Shown: positions 34,192-41,668 of the stretch, piece by piece
How positions within the stretch are numbered: position 1 is the first letter of the stretch
How the letters are laid out: each line of letters starts with the position of its first letter
Assembly (NCBI RefSeq): GCF_023913775.1
Contig: NZ_JAMXAX010000013.1
Span: forward strand, 1-64,000
From: Acidovorax facilis
Lineage (GTDB): Bacteria > Pseudomonadota > Gammaproteobacteria > Burkholderiales > Burkholderiaceae_C
Direction: 5' to 3'
DNA: 64,000 bases
Made by a program: the position numbers and the translations under genes
The notes under the pieces: model-generated
Seen by the model: only the letters and a program-made list of their open reading frames with translations
Databases searched by the model: none
What the model was told of the DNA's origin: nothing

Positions 34192-34464
34192 TCAGCCTTC
34201 TGCGCTTTCTGGCTGCACCGGCACGGCAATGCCCGCCCGGTCCAGCAGCTGCCGCCAGATGCCCCGCCGCAGGTGCGAGTCGGCACGCGACCAGATGCGG
34301 ATCTCGTCGAGGGAGCGAAAGCAGCCCTCGCAGTGGCTGCGGTCGGGTGACATACGGCAGACCGAGATGCAGGGCGAGGGCACGGCCTCGGTGTTTTCAG
34401 CATCAAAATGACCGTCAGCGCTTATCTGCAAAGCGCGAACAGCTAGTAATTCAATAGCACTCAT
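34192..34464 (-). CDS. DUF1289 domain protein with repeat-derived N-terminus
   Basis: A 90-aa protein. The DUF1289 core begins at about residue 29 with SPCISVCRMSPDRSHCEGCF and the following RSLDEIRIWS, with four cysteines likely to bind metal. Residues 1-21 (MSAIELLAVRALQISADGHF) are encoded by a copy of the dispersed repeat. The ATG overlaps the YbaK stop (ATGA), so the start is supported by coupling. Function unknown. Confidence 0.85.
   Translation of the reverse strand: MSAIELLAVRALQISADGHFDAENTEAVPSPCISVCRMSPDRSHCEGCFRSLDEIRIWSRADSHLRRGIWRQLLDRAGIAVPVQPESAEG
34400..34462 (+). repeat. Dispersed repeat copy 5, at the 5' end of the DUF1289 gene
   Basis: AGCATCAAAATGACCGTCAG, then CGCTTATCTGCAAAGCGCGA and ACAGCTAGTAATTCAATAGC, matches the family along its length (hairpin, AGCTA, AT-rich end). 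It supplies about 21 codons to the gene on the reverse strand. Confidence 0.8.
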
Positions 34465-34979
34465 GCCGCAGACTCAGGTGCAACCACCTGCACCACATCC
34501 ACCACGGGTGCACCCGTCAGCCGCTGAAGATCGCTGGGGTGCAGCGCAAACACACCATGCGGATGCCCCGCCGCCGCCCACACCACCTCAAAGCGCAGCA
34601 GGTCCTGGTCGATCAGCGTGACGGGCGGCGTGGCGTGCGCCACGGGCGACACACCGCCGATGGAAAAGCCCGTGCGGCTTTTCACGAAGTCGGCATCGGC
34701 GCGGCCGATCTTGCCGCCCACGTGGGCCTCCACCTTTTTCTCGTCCACCCGCCGGTCGCCCGAGGTGACCACCAGCACGGCCACATCGTCGCTCTTGCGG
34801 CGAAAGATGATGCTCTTGGCAATCTGCCCGACGGCAATGCCCAGCGCATCGGCCGCCTGCTGCGCGGTGCGCGCTGCGTCGTCCAGCATCTGCGGCCGGT
34901 GGGGGTGGCCCAGGGATTCCAGCGCTGCAGCCACGCGCTGCACACCTTCGGGCAGGTTTTTCAGTTCAGCTCCACACAT
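34461..34979 (-). CDS. YbaK/ProX family aminoacyl-tRNA deacylase
   Basis: A 172-aa protein of the YbaK/EbsC/ProXp family, which hydrolyses mischarged aminoacyl-tRNA in trans. Visible family blocks are AVGQIAKSIIFRRKSDDVAV (catalytic Lys of IAKS), KKVEAHVGGKIGRADADFV and TGFSIGGVSPVAH. Length is normal. Its tRNA substrate cannot be read from the sequence. It is the first gene of the operon, and the stop overlaps the DUF1289 start by four bases. Confidence 0.92.
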   Translation of the reverse strand: MCGAELKNLPEGVQRVAAALESLGHPHRPQMLDDAARTAQQAADALGIAVGQIAKSIIFRRKSDDVAVLVVTSGDRRVDEKKVEAHVGGKIGRADADFVKSRTGFSIGGVSPVAHATPPVTLIDQDLLRFEVVWAAAGHPHGVFALHPSDLQRLTGAPVVDVVQVVAPESAA

Positions 34980-35144
34980 CGTTTCTTACTCCGAAATCAC
35001 AATCGTCCCGGGTATTTTGACCGCATGGTGCCAGCCCCGGCCGACGCGCCCGCTGCACGGGCCCTGCCGGACCAGCGGGCGCGCCCCTTCCGCACAGGGA
35101 GCGAGGCCGCTGAGATGCGTCAGCGTCTCAGCGGCAGTGGCCTA

Positions 35145-36053
35145 TTACCCCGCACGTTTGGTCAACAGCGCGTTGGAAGCGCGGGAGTTGGGCTTGCGGC
35201 CCAGGAAATCGCTGATGTACGCGCCCGCGTCGATGAGCTTGTCGAGGTCGATGCCCGTCTCGATGCCCATGCCCTGCAGCATGTACACCACGTCTTCGGT
35301 GGCCACATTGCCGGTGGCTCCCTTGGCATAGGGGCAGCCGCCCAGCCCGGCCACGGACGACTGGAAGTTCCACACGCCCAGCTCCAGCGCGGCCAGCGTG
35401 TTGGACAGCGCCTGCCCGTAGGTGTCATGAAAGTGGCCCGACACGTCGTCGATGCCGAAGTGCTGCAACGTGGCCTCCAGCGCCTTCTGCACCTTGCGCG
35501 GTGTGCCCACGCCGATGGTGTCAGCCACGTCCACACGCTGCACGCCAATGCCCTTGAGCAGGCCCGCGAGGTACGCCACACGCTCAGGGGCAATGTCGCC
35601 TTCGTACGGGCAGCCCACGGTGCAGCTCATGGCGCCGCGCACACGGATGCCGGCGGCCAATGCCGCCTCTACAACGGGCGCAAAACGCTCAATGCTCTCG
35701 GCAATGCTGCAGTTGATGTTGCGCTGGCTGAAGGCCTCGCTGGCCGAGCCGAAGACAACGATCTCGTCGGGTTTGTCCAGCACGGCAGCCTCAAAGCCCT
35801 TGAGGTTGGGCGTGAGCACCGAATACGCGACGCCGCTCTGGCGGGTGATACCGGCCATCACCTCATGGTTGTCGGCCATCTGCGGCACCCACTTGGGACT
35901 GACGTAGCTGGTGACTTCGATCTCTTTCAGGCCCGCTTGCTGCAGGCGGTGCACCAGCTCGATCTTGACGGCGGCTGGGACTGGGGTCTTTTCGTTCTGC
36001 AGGCCGTCGCGGGGGCCAACGTCGATGAGGCGGACGCGGGAGGGAATGCTCAT
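35145..36053 (-). CDS. Hydroxymethylglutaryl-CoA lyase
   Basis: Cleaves HMG-CoA to acetoacetate and acetyl-CoA, the last step of leucine degradation (LiuE/MvaB role). The 302-aa product has the DRE-TIM motif DVGPRDGLQNE, the metal-binding region SGHFHDTYGQAL and the active-site signature GLGGCPYAKGATGN with its cysteine. The gene is apart from the liu-type operon at 41.7-49.1 kb but on the same strand, and probably serves the same pathway. Confidence 0.94.
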   Translation of the reverse strand: MSIPSRVRLIDVGPRDGLQNEKTPVPAAVKIELVHRLQQAGLKEIEVTSYVSPKWVPQMADNHEVMAGITRQSGVAYSVLTPNLKGFEAAVLDKPDEIVVFGSASEAFSQRNINCSIAESIERFAPVVEAALAAGIRVRGAMSCTVGCPYEGDIAPERVAYLAGLLKGIGVQRVDVADTIGVGTPRKVQKALEATLQHFGIDDVSGHFHDTYGQALSNTLAALELGVWNFQSSVAGLGGCPYAKGATGNVATEDVVYMLQGMGIETGIDLDKLIDAGAYISDFLGRKPNSRASNALLTKRAG

Positions 36054-36150
36054 GGGGCTACCAAGGGTGGATCAACGAATCCGCCATTGTCTCGCCTGCG
36101 CCTCCACAGGGCCACCCCATATCGTGCCAGACCATTCGCCGGACGCGCCA

Positions 36151-37068
36151 TCAGCCAGCCCGAGTGTGATCACCCTCGACCTCCTGCCGCAGCAGGGCCA
36201 CCATGGCCTGCGCCGCCAGCGACAGCGGCCGCCCCCGGAGCGTGATCAGCCCGATGGGCCGGTGCAGCACGGGCGCCTTGAGCGCTCGCGTGACCACCTC
36301 GGGCCTGCGCACCACCTGGGCGGCCAGTTCGGGCAGCGCGCTCACGCCCAGCCCCGCAGCCACCATGGCCGCGATGGTGGCCAGGTGTTCCACCTCATAG
36401 CGCGGCGCAAAACGGATGCGGTGGGTCAGCAAGGCTTCTTCCGCATACTGCCGCACGCTGGTACCTGCGGGCATGGAGATGTGCGGCAGCTCGGCCACAT
36501 CCGCCCAGGCAATGGCGCTGCGCCCTCGGGCCAGCGGGTGCGTGCGCCCCATCAACAGCACAAAGCGGTCGGACACCAGCGGGGTGTAGTCCAGGTCGGC
36601 ATAGGCGGGGTTGGCAGCGGTGAGTGCAAAGTCCACGCGCCCGGCGCGCACCATGTCAAACGCCGGGCCGGCCAGGCTGTCAAACAGCTCCAGCTGCACG
36701 CCCGGATGCTGCACAGCAAACCGGGCAAACGCGCGCGGCACGGCCCCGGCGGCCAACGACGGCAGCGCCGCCAGCGCAATGCGGCCCACCTGCAGCTGCG
36801 CCACCTCCTGCACGCGGCGCACAGTCTCCTCCATCTGGTGGCGCAGAAACCGCGCCTGCTCCGCAAACACCTCGCCCGCCAGCGTGAGCTGCACCGTGCG
36901 CGTGGTGCGCTCGAACAGGCGCACATCCAGCATCTCCTCCAGCCGCGCCACCGTGCCCGACACCGCCGACTGCGACAGGTGCATCTGCAAGGCCGTGCGC
37001 CGAAAGCTCAGCGTCTCGGCCAGGGAGAGGAACACATCCACCTCGCGGGCAGACCAATTGATCTTCAT
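36151..37068 (-). CDS. LysR family transcriptional regulator
   Basis: A 305-aa LysR protein with the N-terminal HTH (EVDVFLSLAETLSFRRTALQ, MHLSQSAVSGTVARLEEML) and a periplasmic-binding-protein-like effector domain from about residue 90. It is divergent from the dehydrogenase-BKACE gene with a 110-base gap, the usual arrangement for a regulator of the neighbouring catabolic operon. Its inducer is probably a substrate or intermediate of that operon. Confidence 0.93.
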   Translation of the reverse strand: MKINWSAREVDVFLSLAETLSFRRTALQMHLSQSAVSGTVARLEEMLDVRLFERTTRTVQLTLAGEVFAEQARFLRHQMEETVRRVQEVAQLQVGRIALAALPSLAAGAVPRAFARFAVQHPGVQLELFDSLAGPAFDMVRAGRVDFALTAANPAYADLDYTPLVSDRFVLLMGRTHPLARGRSAIAWADVAELPHISMPAGTSVRQYAEEALLTHRIRFAPRYEVEHLATIAAMVAAGLGVSALPELAAQVVRRPEVVTRALKAPVLHRPIGLITLRGRPLSLAAQAMVALLRQEVEGDHTRAG

Positions 37069-37178
37069 AGCCGATCAGTCTATCGAAAAAGACGTCTGGA
37101 CCGCGCAATGCGAGCCCCCTAGACTGAATTCAATGCAAGCACACCGCTTGAGCAGGTTAAGAGCAACGAGGAGACACG

Positions 37179-39032
37179 ATGGAGAACAGTTCGCCGCGCA
37201 ACGCGCGCACCGTGGTGGTAGGCGGAGGCACCATGGGGGCCGACGTGGCTGTGGTCCTGGCCCGGGGCGGCGCGCAGGTCACGGTGGTGGACCCCCACGC
37301 CGCACGACGCGACCACTTGCTGCCCCACATTGCGCAGGAGCTGGCCGCTGCCGGCCAGGCCACCCACGCCGGCCCGGTGCAGGTGTGCGCCAGCCTGCAG
37401 GATGTGGACTGGAGCGGCGTGGTGCTGGTGGTCGAATGCATCACCGAGCAACTGGCGGCCAAGCAACACCTGTTTGCCGAGCTGGAAGCCGTGGCCCCCG
37501 CCCAGGCCGTATTGGCCAGCAACAGCTCGGGTTTTCCCATCAGCGCCATTGCCCAGGGGCTGGCTACGGCACAGCGCATGCTGGGCCTGCACTTCTTCAT
37601 GCCCGCCCACCTGGTGCCGCTGGTGGAGGTGGTGCTAGGCGAGCGCAGCGACCCCGCACTGGGTACCTGGCTGCACGCCTTCATGCGCGGCTGCGGCAGC
37701 GTGCCGGTGCTGGTCAAGAAGGACAAGCCCGGCTTTCTGGCCAACCGCATGCAGCACGCGCTCTCGCGCGAGGCGTTTGCGCTCATCGACGAAGGCATTG
37801 CCTCGCCCGAAGACGTGGACGCCGCCGTGCGCTTTGGCTTCGGCTTCCGCTTTCTGGCGGCCGGGCCGGTGCTGCAGCGCGACCACGCAGGCATCGAGGT
37901 GCACACCGCCGCCGCAGCCACCATGTACCCCACGCTCTCGAACACCGACATCCCCGCCCAGGCCCTGCGCGACAAGGTGGCCCAGGGCCAGCTCGGCATG
38001 AAGACCGGCAAGGGCTTTTTCGACTGGCCCGAAGACCGCAAGCAGGCCGAGCGCGCGCGCTACGACACGCTGCTGCGCCAGGGCCTGGCCTTGCTTGCCA
38101 GCGAGTTGCCCACCATCGAGCCCCCCCACCGACACATCATCGACAGACACCCCATCGACCACCGGAGCCCGCGCATGAGTGCATCGCCCGCATCACCCAC
38201 CATTGCCAGCCAGTGGGCCGACCCGCTGATCGTGACCGTGGCGCCCAACGGCGCCTACAAGCAGCCCACCGATCACCCGGCCGTGCCCATCACACCCGCC
38301 ACGCTGGCCACCACGGCCAAGGCCTGCCTGGACGCGGGAGCGGCCATGCTGCACATGCACATCCGCGAAGCGCAAGGCCGCCACAGCCTCGACGTGGAGG
38401 GCTACCGCGAGGCCCAGCGCGTGGTGCGCCAGGCCGTGGGCGACGCGATGGTCATCCAGATCACCAGCGAAGCCGCAGGCGTGTACCAGGCCCCGGCGCA
38501 GATCGCCATGGTGGAGGCGCTGCAACCCGAGGCCGTGTCCATCGGACTGCGCGAAGTGGACAAGCCCGAGATCGGCGAAGCCGGACTGCAGCGCTTCTTC
38601 ACTGGCCTAGCCCAGCGCCACACCATGGTGCAGGTCATCCTGTATGACGTAGCAGACCTGCGCCGCTGGCAGGCACTGCGCGCCAGTGGCGTGGTGCCCG
38701 ATGCGCCGTGGTTCCTGCTGTTTGTGCTGGGCCGCTACAGCGCGGGCCAGACCTCCAGCCCGCGCGACCTGCTGCCTTTTCTGAACGCCCATGACGGCAA
38801 CGAGCCCTGGGCCGTGTGCGCCTTCGGGGCGGCAGAGAACGCCTGCGTGGCTGCCGCTGCCGTGTTTGGCGGCCACGCCCGCGTGGGGTTTGAAAACAAC
38901 CTGCTGTGCAAGGACGGCAGCGTGGCCCCCGACAACACCGCGCTGGTGCGCCAGGCCGTCGAAGCCGCCGCCGCGCTGGGCCGCCCGCTGGCCACCGCCG
39001 CCGACATCCGGCAGCGCTTTGGCGCAGGCTGA
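37179..39032 (+). CDS. Fused 3-hydroxyacyl-CoA dehydrogenase-like domain and BKACE (DUF849) beta-keto acid cleavage enzyme
   Basis: A 617-aa protein. Residues 1-310 are a 3-hydroxyacyl-CoA/carnitine dehydrogenase-type domain: Rossmann motif VVVGGGTMGADVA, the catalytic-type GLHFFMPAHLVPLVEVV, KDKPGFLANR and MKTGKGFFDW. Residues 333-617 are a BKACE domain, which cleaves a beta-keto acid with acetyl-CoA; the zinc-type HxH is MLHMHIRE (H392, H394). A non-conserved His/Asp-rich linker joins them. An in-frame ATG at 38175 with GGAG eight bases upstream may also give the BKACE alone. GAGGAG precedes ATG 37179. A dehydrogenase/cleavage pair is known for carnitine; the substrate here is inferred, not shown. 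Confidence 0.88.
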   Translation: MENSSPRNARTVVVGGGTMGADVAVVLARGGAQVTVVDPHAARRDHLLPHIAQELAAAGQATHAGPVQVCASLQDVDWSGVVLVVECITEQLAAKQHLFAELEAVAPAQAVLASNSSGFPISAIAQGLATAQRMLGLHFFMPAHLVPLVEVVLGERSDPALGTWLHAFMRGCGSVPVLVKKDKPGFLANRMQHALSREAFALIDEGIASPEDVDAAVRFGFGFRFLAAGPVLQRDHAGIEVHTAAAATMYPTLSNTDIPAQALRDKVAQGQLGMKTGKGFFDWPEDRKQAERARYDTLLRQGLALLASELPTIEPPHRHIIDRHPIDHRSPRMSASPASPTIASQWADPLIVTVAPNGAYKQPTDHPAVPITPATLATTAKACLDAGAAMLHMHIREAQGRHSLDVEGYREAQRVVRQAVGDAMVIQITSEAAGVYQAPAQIAMVEALQPEAVSIGLREVDKPEIGEAGLQRFFTGLAQRHTMVQVILYDVADLRRWQALRASGVVPDAPWFLLFVLGRYSAGQTSSPRDLLPFLNAHDGNEPWAVCAFGAAENACVAAAAVFGGHARVGFENNLLCKDGSVAPDNTALVRQAVEAAAALGRPLATAADIRQRFGAG

Positions 39033-39114
39033 TCGGCACCGCTCCATCGCGCCCCCTATCCATTGACATCAACCCGCAGCAGACGGGCTTTATCCATCCC
39101 CACAGGAGACAGAC

Positions 39115-40143
39115 ATGCACCACCGCCATCTTTACTCGTCCACGCCTCGCACCGCCCGGCGCGCCGTGCTGCACGCAGCCCTTGCCGTGCCCCTGGCCCT
39201 GGGCATCGCAGGTCACGCAGCAGCGCAGACGGCGGCCACCGCCTTCCCTACCAAGACCATCCGCTTTGTGGTGCCCTACCCGCCCGGTGGCCCCACCGAC
39301 CTGATGGCCCGCATGCTGCAACCCGAGCTGCAAAGCCGCCTGGGCGTGACCGTGGTGGTGGACAACAAGGGCGGCGCCGGTGGCAACACCGGCAGCGCCG
39401 AGGTGGCCAAGCAGGCGCCAGCGGACGGCCACACGCTGCTGCTGGCGGCCAGCGGCCCGATGGCGGTCAACCCCTCGCTGTACGCCAGCATGCCGTTCAA
39501 CCCGCTGACCGATCTGGCGCCGGTGATCCAGCTGTCGGCATTCCCGCTGGTGCTGGAAGTGCATCCCTCGCTGGGCGTCAAGACGTTTGCCGAGTTCCTG
39601 GCCATGGCCAAGGCCGGCAAGCCGGTGCTGAACTACGCGTCGGCCGGCAACGGCACCCCGCAGCACCTTGCGGGCGAGCTGTTCAACACCACTGCGGGCG
39701 TAAAGATGGGGCACATCCCCTACCGGGGTGCTGGCCCCGCGCTCAATGACCTGATCGGCGGACAGGTGAACGTGATGTTTGACATCGTCGGTAGCTCCCT
39801 GCCCCACATTCAGGCGGGCAAGCTCATCCCGCTGGCCGTCACATCCACCGAACGCGCCAAGGTGCTGCCCAATGTGCCCACCATGGCGGAGGCTGGCATT
39901 GCGGGCTACCAGATCACCGGCTGGCATGGCATTGCGGTGCGCGCTGGCACACCCCAGGCCACCATCGACAAGCTCAACGCCACGGTGAATGCGATCTTCA
40001 AGGAACCCGCCTTCCGCGCCAAATGGGAAGCCATTGGCACGCCTGCGGTGGGGGGCACGGCGGCAGATTTCGGGGCGCTCATCAAGGCCGACGCGCAGCG
40101 CCTAGGCAAGCTGGTGCGCGATGCCGGCGTGACGGTGGATTGA
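39115..40143 (+). CDS. Bug family substrate-binding protein
   Basis: A 342-aa periplasmic binding protein. A long signal peptide (HHRHLYSSTPRTARRAVLHA, then ALAVPLALGIAGHAAAQ) precedes FPTKTIRFVVPYPPGGPTD and VVDNKGGAGG, the Bug signatures. AGGAGA seven bases before ATG 39115 supports the start. It follows the dehydrogenase-BKACE gene by 82 bases and is likely co-transcribed, so its ligand is probably the carboxylate degraded by that enzyme. No TctAB genes are present. Confidence 0.94.
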   Translation: MHHRHLYSSTPRTARRAVLHAALAVPLALGIAGHAAAQTAATAFPTKTIRFVVPYPPGGPTDLMARMLQPELQSRLGVTVVVDNKGGAGGNTGSAEVAKQAPADGHTLLLAASGPMAVNPSLYASMPFNPLTDLAPVIQLSAFPLVLEVHPSLGVKTFAEFLAMAKAGKPVLNYASAGNGTPQHLAGELFNTTAGVKMGHIPYRGAGPALNDLIGGQVNVMFDIVGSSLPHIQAGKLIPLAVTSTERAKVLPNVPTMAEAGIAGYQITGWHGIAVRAGTPQATIDKLNATVNAIFKEPAFRAKWEAIGTPAVGGTAADFGALIKADAQRLGKLVRDAGVTVD

Positions 40144-40152
40144 AAAGGCACA

Positions 40153-40176
40153 CCCTCTGTGCCCGTGCACAGAGGG
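40153..40176. terminator. Bidirectional hairpin between convergent genes
   Basis: CCCTCTGTGC and GCACAGAGGG pair perfectly over 10 bp with a 4-base loop. It lies directly between the stops of the Bug gene and the DUF3592 gene. There is no long U tract, so termination may be weak. Confidence 0.6.
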
Positions 40177-40635
40177 CTATGCGACAGACCTGGGTCGCAA
40201 GCGCAGCAACAGCCAGCCCACTGCCATACCGATGGCACTGGACAGCAGCATCACCGTACCGGTCACGATCTTCACGGCGGTGGAGCTGCTGATTTCGGCC
40301 TGCGACGGGTCTTGGGCGGAGTAGCGCACCGAGACGGTCTCACCCACCTCGTGGATGGCCTGCTGCTGGCGTGCGACCGAGTCTGTGAACCGGAATCTTC
40401 GCCCATCGCCCGCCGCAAACTCCACAATGCTTTTCTTGGCAAGCCCCCGGCGGTGGGTCGCGCCCGTCATGATTTCTTCATGCGCAACCACCCGGCCCCT
40501 GGCGGTGTGTGTGTCGCCCAGCATGTTCATGCCAGAGGCCAACAACCACGCCGCGCCCAGCGCGGTCAAGGCGCTGGGCACCAGCAGGATCCAGCCCAAA
40601 AGGCCAAAGAAACGACGGAACGTGGAGGTGCTCAT
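40177..40635 (-). CDS. DUF3592 membrane protein
   Basis: A 152-aa protein with an N-terminal helix (FFGLLGWILLVPSALTALGA) and a C-terminal helix (IVTGTVMLLSSAIGMAVGWL) around an extracytoplasmic beta domain of the DUF3592 type (GRRFRFTDSVARQQQAIHEV, GETVSVRYSAQDPSQAEI). The function of the family is unknown. Start ATG 40635 (MSTSTFRRF); ATG 40659 is also in frame. Located 42 bases after the reductase stop on the same strand. Confidence 0.8.
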   Translation of the reverse strand: MSTSTFRRFFGLLGWILLVPSALTALGAAWLLASGMNMLGDTHTARGRVVAHEEIMTGATHRRGLAKKSIVEFAAGDGRRFRFTDSVARQQQAIHEVGETVSVRYSAQDPSQAEISSSTAVKIVTGTVMLLSSAIGMAVGWLLLRLRPRSVA

Positions 40636-40677
40636 GCCTGCCATTCTCCACGCTGGCAAGCGCGTGGACCGGCGGCC

Positions 40678-41598
40678 TCAGTAGCCGCGCGCCGGGTTCA
40701 CAATGCCTGCCACGGCCTCGCCGCGCTCCAGCGCCACCATCTTGCGCGCGATCTGGGCAATGCTCTCGTCGCGCAGCGTGCGCGCCGAGGTGTGAGGCGT
40801 GACGGTGATCCGGGGGTGCGTCCAGAACGCATGGCCTGCGGGCAACGGCTCGGTGCGGAACACATCGAGCGTGGCGCCTGCCACGTGGCCGCTGTCGATG
40901 GCGGCCACCAGGTCTTCGTCCACCAGGTGCGCGCCGCGCGCCACATTGATCACGTAGGCACCCGGCTGCAGGCGAGCGAGCGTGCCCTTGTTGATGACGT
41001 TGGTCGTATCGGGCGTGAGGGGCAGCAGGTTGACCAGCACGCGGCTCGCGGCCAGAAAATCATTGAATTGGTCTGCGCCCGCAAAGCCGCGCACGCCGTC
41101 GATGGCCTTGGGGCTGCGGCTCCAGCCGTTGATGGGAAAGTCAAACAACGCCAGCGCCTTGGCAACCCGCTCGCCCAGCACGCCCAGGCCCATCACGCCG
41201 ATGGGGTAGTCGCTGCGCAGGCGCGGCTTGCGGTAGCCCCAGCGGCCCGCCTGGGTGTCGGCCTCATAGCCGTCAAACTCGCGGAAGTGGCGGATGACCG
41301 CGTGGCATACATATTCGGCCATCTGCACGGCCATGCCCGCGTCGTCCAGGCGCACCACCAGGGCCTTGGGAGGCAGGCGCAGCTTGAGGAGGGCATCCAC
41401 CCCCGCGCCAATGTTGAACAGGGCTTTGAGCGCTGGCTGTTCGTCCATGAACTGCTGGGGTGGTGCCCAGACCACGGCGTAGTCGGCCTGCGGGGCGCCG
41501 GGTTGCCACACGGAAATGTCAGCGCCGGGCAGCGCGGCGGCCAGGCCCTGCAGCCAGGGTTCGGCCTTGGTGTCGGTACAGCAAAAGGTGATTTTCAT
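40678..41598 (-). CDS. ghrA: Glyoxylate/hydroxypyruvate reductase A
   Basis: A 306-aa D-2-hydroxyacid dehydrogenase that reduces glyoxylate or hydroxypyruvate with NADPH. The GhrA-type N-terminus KITFCCTDTKAEPWLQGL is followed by the Rossmann motif GVMGLGVLGERVAKAL, NVARGAHLVDEDLVAA and the catalytic-type HPRITVTPHTSART with the active-site His. Start ATG 41598, because the extra seven codons upstream lack family match. It lies between the carboxylase operon and DUF3592. Confidence 0.9.
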   Translation of the reverse strand: MKITFCCTDTKAEPWLQGLAAALPGADISVWQPGAPQADYAVVWAPPQQFMDEQPALKALFNIGAGVDALLKLRLPPKALVVRLDDAGMAVQMAEYVCHAVIRHFREFDGYEADTQAGRWGYRKPRLRSDYPIGVMGLGVLGERVAKALALFDFPINGWSRSPKAIDGVRGFAGADQFNDFLAASRVLVNLLPLTPDTTNVINKGTLARLQPGAYVINVARGAHLVDEDLVAAIDSGHVAGATLDVFRTEPLPAGHAFWTHPRITVTPHTSARTLRDESIAQIARKMVALERGEAVAGIVNPARGY

Positions 41599-41668
41599 GG
41601 GGCCCAAGCGTAGCCGCATTGGGCCCCCTGCGCTGTCACCTGCAGACGACTCGGGACACTGCGTGGGC

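Noticed and set aside
37081-37100. LysR operator around TCTATCGAAAAAGA
   Set aside because: It has weak TCT/AGA symmetry and lies in the right gap, but does not fit the T-N11-A pattern well enough to annotate.
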